Source: an uncultured Lachnospiraceae bacterium
GTDB taxonomy: Bacteria > Bacillota > Clostridia > Lachnospirales > Lachnospiraceae
Reading direction: 5' to 3'
Assembly: GCA_946633495.1 (NCBI GenBank)
Contig: CAMPAX010000089.1
Coordinates: forward strand, 1-8,764
Length of the DNA: 8,764 bases
The notes under the pieces are model-generated. The model saw only the letters and a program-made list of their open reading frames with translations, searched no databases and was not told where the DNA came from. Below, piece by piece: positions 6,158-8,764 of the stretch (its first letter is position 1; every line of letters begins with the position of its first letter). A program made the translations under genes and the position numbers.

Positions 6158-7812
6158 TGAGAAAAACAGGAAAAATGAAGCAGGCTGTCTGTAAACTGAT
6201 GGTTGCCGGTTTTTTGCTGACAGCCGGTGTTTCAGGTGTGTCCGGCTCTGCGGAAGCGGCAAGCGGTACCTGGAAGCATAACAAGAACGGATACTGGTAT
6301 GAGTATTCGGACGGTACGTATCCGAAGAACCAGTGGCTGCAGATCGGTAAGAAGTGGTATCACTTTGATGCAAAGGGGTTCATGCAGACCGGCTGGCAGA
6401 AGATTGGCGGTAAGTGGTATTATTTCGGACCGAAAACCGGTGCCATGCAAACCGGATGGAAGACCATCGGAGGGAAGACATATTACCTGAAGGCGGATGG
6501 TTCCATGGCGGCAAATGAATACTGCCAGGGCTATTGGCTGAATAAGGATGGTACCTGGACTGTGAAGGCAAAGGCGGATTGGAAGAAGAATTCCGTTGGC
6601 TGGTGGTATGAGGATACAAAGGGCTGGTGTCCGAAAAGTCAGTGGCTGAAGATCGACGGGAAAGACTACTATTTTCTTGCGTCCGGATATATGGCGGTAA
6701 GCCGCTGGATCGGGAAGAGCTATGTTGGCTCGGACGGTGTCTGGGTTCCGGGGAAAAAGTCAATCAACTGGACGAGTCTGTACAAGAAATTCCTTGAAGA
6801 TAAAGGTTATCAGACACTGGGACAGGGAAATGATATTAATGCGTATTCCAGTGCAAGTCTTTATGATATTGACCGTGATGGAATCCCGGAGCTGTTGATT
6901 GACAGCTTCGTATACAGGTGTTCTTCCGGGAAGGTCGAATATGTCGGTAAAGCGGAAGGTTCCGGCTGGTTTTATATCAAAACAAAAGCAAATCCGGAAG
7001 GGATATTGTGCAACGCCGTGTGGTCAGGAAATGTCCGAAAGAACTATCAATACAGCCTGAAGGGAAAAACACTTTCATCAAAGCAGATAAGCATAAGTGA
7101 CACAACCAGGACGGAATCCTTATACAGGCTGTATCTGGATGCGATGATAACGGAACTGCCGTCGTATTCGTCGCTTTTGGAGAAAGAGGATCCCTATCTT
7201 TGGACAGGGGACATGAAGCAGTTTTTGGACGCGCTTACATTTACTTCGCATGATTTTGATTACCGGAGCTCAGATCCGTTTGAGATCAATTACCTGTACT
7301 GGCACACGAGCTATCCGACAGACCCTGTGACGTATTCGTATGATATGGGGTATCGGAGTGGAAGCTATCAGAATGATCCCAAGGGAGAGTTCGGAACTTA
7401 CTTCTATAAACTGGATGGAAAGAAAGCAGATTGGATTCTGAAAAATGTCTATAATTGTTCGGTTTCTGCAATCTCCGCAACGAAGCGGACAGTTCCGAAA
7501 AACTCCGGCGAAATGTTCCCCATGTATTATCAGAACGGGTACTATTACACTTCACCGTACGGAAATTTTGAGGGTACATATCTTATCTCTGTCCAGGAGG
7601 TTCGATCCGTAAATGGTCTGTATGTTGTTAAGTATTGTGTGAATCAGTATTATATGGGTGAGGCTTACGATAAAAATGTATACTATGCAGTGCTTGGTCA
7701 GAAGACTGTCAGCGGAAAGACTTTCTGGTCGATGTACATCAATTCGGACACTAAACCGTCCGATTCGGAAGTGAAGGCGATTAAGAAAGTAACTCCGGAT
7801 AAGCTTCCGTAG
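6154..7812 (+). CDS. Secreted cell-wall-binding repeat protein with EF-hand-like loop and unknown C-terminal domain
   Basis: A 552-residue exported protein. It has a basic N-terminus, a hydrophobic core (about 12-28) and a likely signal peptidase site after SAEA or SAEAA (35-36). Residues 38-200 are about eight choline-binding-type (CW_binding) repeats with cores such as WLQIGKKWYHF, GWQKIGGKWYYF and WLKIDGKDYYF. These bind choline or related wall decorations in other species; the ligand here is unknown. Residues 205-310 hold a region with the acidic loop DIDRDGIPE (238-246), the D-x-D-x-D-G pattern of calcium-binding loops often seen in clostridial secreted proteins. Residues about 375-530 form a Tyr-rich domain also found in the next gene; I do not recognise it. 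No sortase motif or lipobox is seen. GGAGG at 6142-6146 lies 7 nt before ATG 6154; the adjacent ATG at 6157 is an equally possible start. The last part is more AT-rich than the upstream genes. No catalytic motif is visible. Confidence 0.85.
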   Translation: MMRKTGKMKQAVCKLMVAGFLLTAGVSGVSGSAEAASGTWKHNKNGYWYEYSDGTYPKNQWLQIGKKWYHFDAKGFMQTGWQKIGGKWYYFGPKTGAMQTGWKTIGGKTYYLKADGSMAANEYCQGYWLNKDGTWTVKAKADWKKNSVGWWYEDTKGWCPKSQWLKIDGKDYYFLASGYMAVSRWIGKSYVGSDGVWVPGKKSINWTSLYKKFLEDKGYQTLGQGNDINAYSSASLYDIDRDGIPELLIDSFVYRCSSGKVEYVGKAEGSGWFYIKTKANPEGILCNAVWSGNVRKNYQYSLKGKTLSSKQISISDTTRTESLYRLYLDAMITELPSYSSLLEKEDPYLWTGDMKQFLDALTFTSHDFDYRSSDPFEINYLYWHTSYPTDPVTYSYDMGYRSGSYQNDPKGEFGTYFYKLDGKKADWILKNVYNCSVSAISATKRTVPKNSGEMFPMYYQNGYYYTSPYGNFEGTYLISVQEVRSVNGLYVVKYCVNQYYMGEAYDKNVYYAVLGQKTVSGKTFWSMYINSDTKPSDSEVKAIKKVTPDKLP

Positions 7813-7849
7813 ATCGGAAGAAAGAAGAGGCCTGTAAACAACAAACCGG

Positions 7850-8731
7850 GTGCATGCCATTAACATCAGTAAGAAGTGGTATTACTTCCGGCCGGACGGA
7901 ACCATGGCGGTGAAGGAATACCGGGATGGATACTGGCTGAACAAGGATGGTGTCTGCACCGGCTTCCTGAAAGCCGTCTGGAGAAGAAGCGGCAGGAACT
8001 GGTGGTTCGGTGATGGCATCTGGTATGCTAAGAACCAGTGGCTTACCATTGATGGAATAGAATACTATTTCATGAAGAATGGTTTTCTGGCGACGAGCCA
8101 GTGGATTAGGGATTATTATGTGGGTTCGGACGGAGCCTATGTCGGAAAGCGTCCGAAGACAGGAGAGCTTCAATCTGTGAGTGTTTCAAATATGCCGGAT
8201 TATAAGGGCATGGTAAATATTCTGGAGCATTATGGACAGTTTCACCGTTACTGGAACAGTGAGCGCCCCTGGGATGAAAACTTCTGGACGGAATTGTTCT
8301 TTTATTCGGATCTCTGCCAGAGCTGGCTTCCCATCACCTGCAAGAAGATCAAGGGAAGTGACCCTCTGGGCAAAAGCCCTGGTTCCACTTTTCATTATCG
8401 AGTTTCAGAGAAGGACGCAAAATGGTATCTGCACAATGTGATCAATGTATCCAAGGATATGATCAAGCAGTATCAGAGGAAGTCGGATATAAATTACTAT
8501 CTGTATAACGGATACTATTATTTCTGGCAGCCGGGCATCGGCGGACCAGGTTACGAAGTGACGAACGTTTCCATCATGATGGATGGACCATACTATTATG
8601 TGGATTATACATTGCATTTATTAAATTGGAAGACCACGTATGATGACATGAGATTTCATGCGAAGATCGGCCGGAGGTATTCCAAGGGGAAGAACTTCTG
8701 GAGTATCTATGAGATCGTTAACGGAGAATAG
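7850..8731 (+). pseudogene. 5'-truncated paralogue of the upstream wall-binding repeat protein
   Basis: The open frame (GTG at 7850, 293 residues) begins inside a CW_binding repeat (ISKKWYYFRPDGTMA) and has no signal peptide. A protein of this type should be exported, so it is probably non-functional as it stands. Residues 6-102 align with residues 104-201 of the preceding gene, sharing GYWLNKDG, NQWL-IDG--YYF (SQWL in the first gene) and YVGSDG. Residues about 145-290 align with its C-terminal domain, sharing A-W-L-NV-N-S, YNGYYY/YQNGYYY and GK-FWS-Y. The EF-hand-like middle domain is absent. No ribosome binding site is suitably placed before the GTG, and an in-frame TAA lies at 7835. Just upstream, another frame (7842-7856) reads QTGCM, like the QTGW at repeat joints in the first gene, suggesting a frameshift and loss of the 5' part. 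Alternatively it is expressed by reinitiation after the upstream stop 37 nt away. Confidence 0.6.
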
Positions 8732-8740
8732 GAGAGTACT

Positions 8741-8764
8741 ATGATTAAGATCAGGAAAAAGCTG
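8741..8764 (+). CDS. Start of a third gene, cut by the window end
   Basis: An ATG at 8741 follows AGGAG (8730-8734) with 6-nt spacing, 9 nt after the stop of the truncated paralogue. The eight visible residues are MIKIRKKL. The basic N-terminus would suit a signal peptide, so this may be another secreted member of the tandem family, but too little is visible to know. Confidence 0.6.

Noticed and set aside
6268..6760. Internal repetitive DNA as a possible CRISPR or minisatellite
   Set aside because: The repetition is at the protein level, the degenerate Trp/Tyr/Gly wall-binding repeats of about 20 residues, with no constant DNA repeat or unique spacers.
7804..7820. CTTCCG/CGGAAG inverted repeat spanning the stop codon of the first wall-binding gene
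   Set aside because: Only 6 bp, overlaps the coding end and has no T-run; too weak to call a terminator.

Overview
The window looks like chromosomal DNA from a low-to-mid GC Gram-positive of the Clostridia, most likely Lachnospiraceae. This is inferred from four things: strong AGGAGG-type ribosome binding sites, a PPi-type phosphofructokinase, a 6S RNA, and choline-binding-type (CW_binding) repeat proteins of the kind common in gut Clostridia. All real genes lie on the + strand. I see no transposase, integrase, CRISPR array or phage gene.

Layout. Positions 1-1211 hold the 3' end of gatB (tRNA amidotransferase subunit B). A family 2 glycosyltransferase of the polyprenyl-phosphate-sugar synthase type follows (1313-2038). 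A strong promoter then precedes an LCP (LytR-CpsA-Psr) wall-polymer ligase gene (2137-3333). Next is an intergenic region with a perfect 11-bp hairpin whose 3' half is imperfectly duplicated. Then comes a pyrophosphate-type phosphofructokinase (3498-4739). The gap 4740-5158 has no protein gene but holds a complete 6S RNA unit: consensus promoter, folded RNA closed by a stem of about 26 bp, and an intrinsic terminator. A YihY/BrkB-family membrane protein (5159-6157) starts 30 nt after that terminator hairpin and overlaps by 4 nt the first of a tandem set of secreted wall-binding proteins (6154-7812). The second member (7850-8731) has lost its signal peptide and first repeats and looks 5'-truncated. 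A third gene begins at 8741 and runs off the window.

How the genes fit together. The glycosyltransferase and LCP protein could both serve wall glycopolymer assembly: a lipid-linked sugar donor and transfer of the finished polymer to peptidoglycan. The tandem repeat proteins would bind the finished wall. gatB, pfp and 6S RNA are housekeeping genes. The least explained items are the C-terminal domain shared by the two repeat proteins, the decayed start of the second copy, and the duplicated hairpin half upstream of pfp. All assignments come from reading motifs by eye; no database search was possible.
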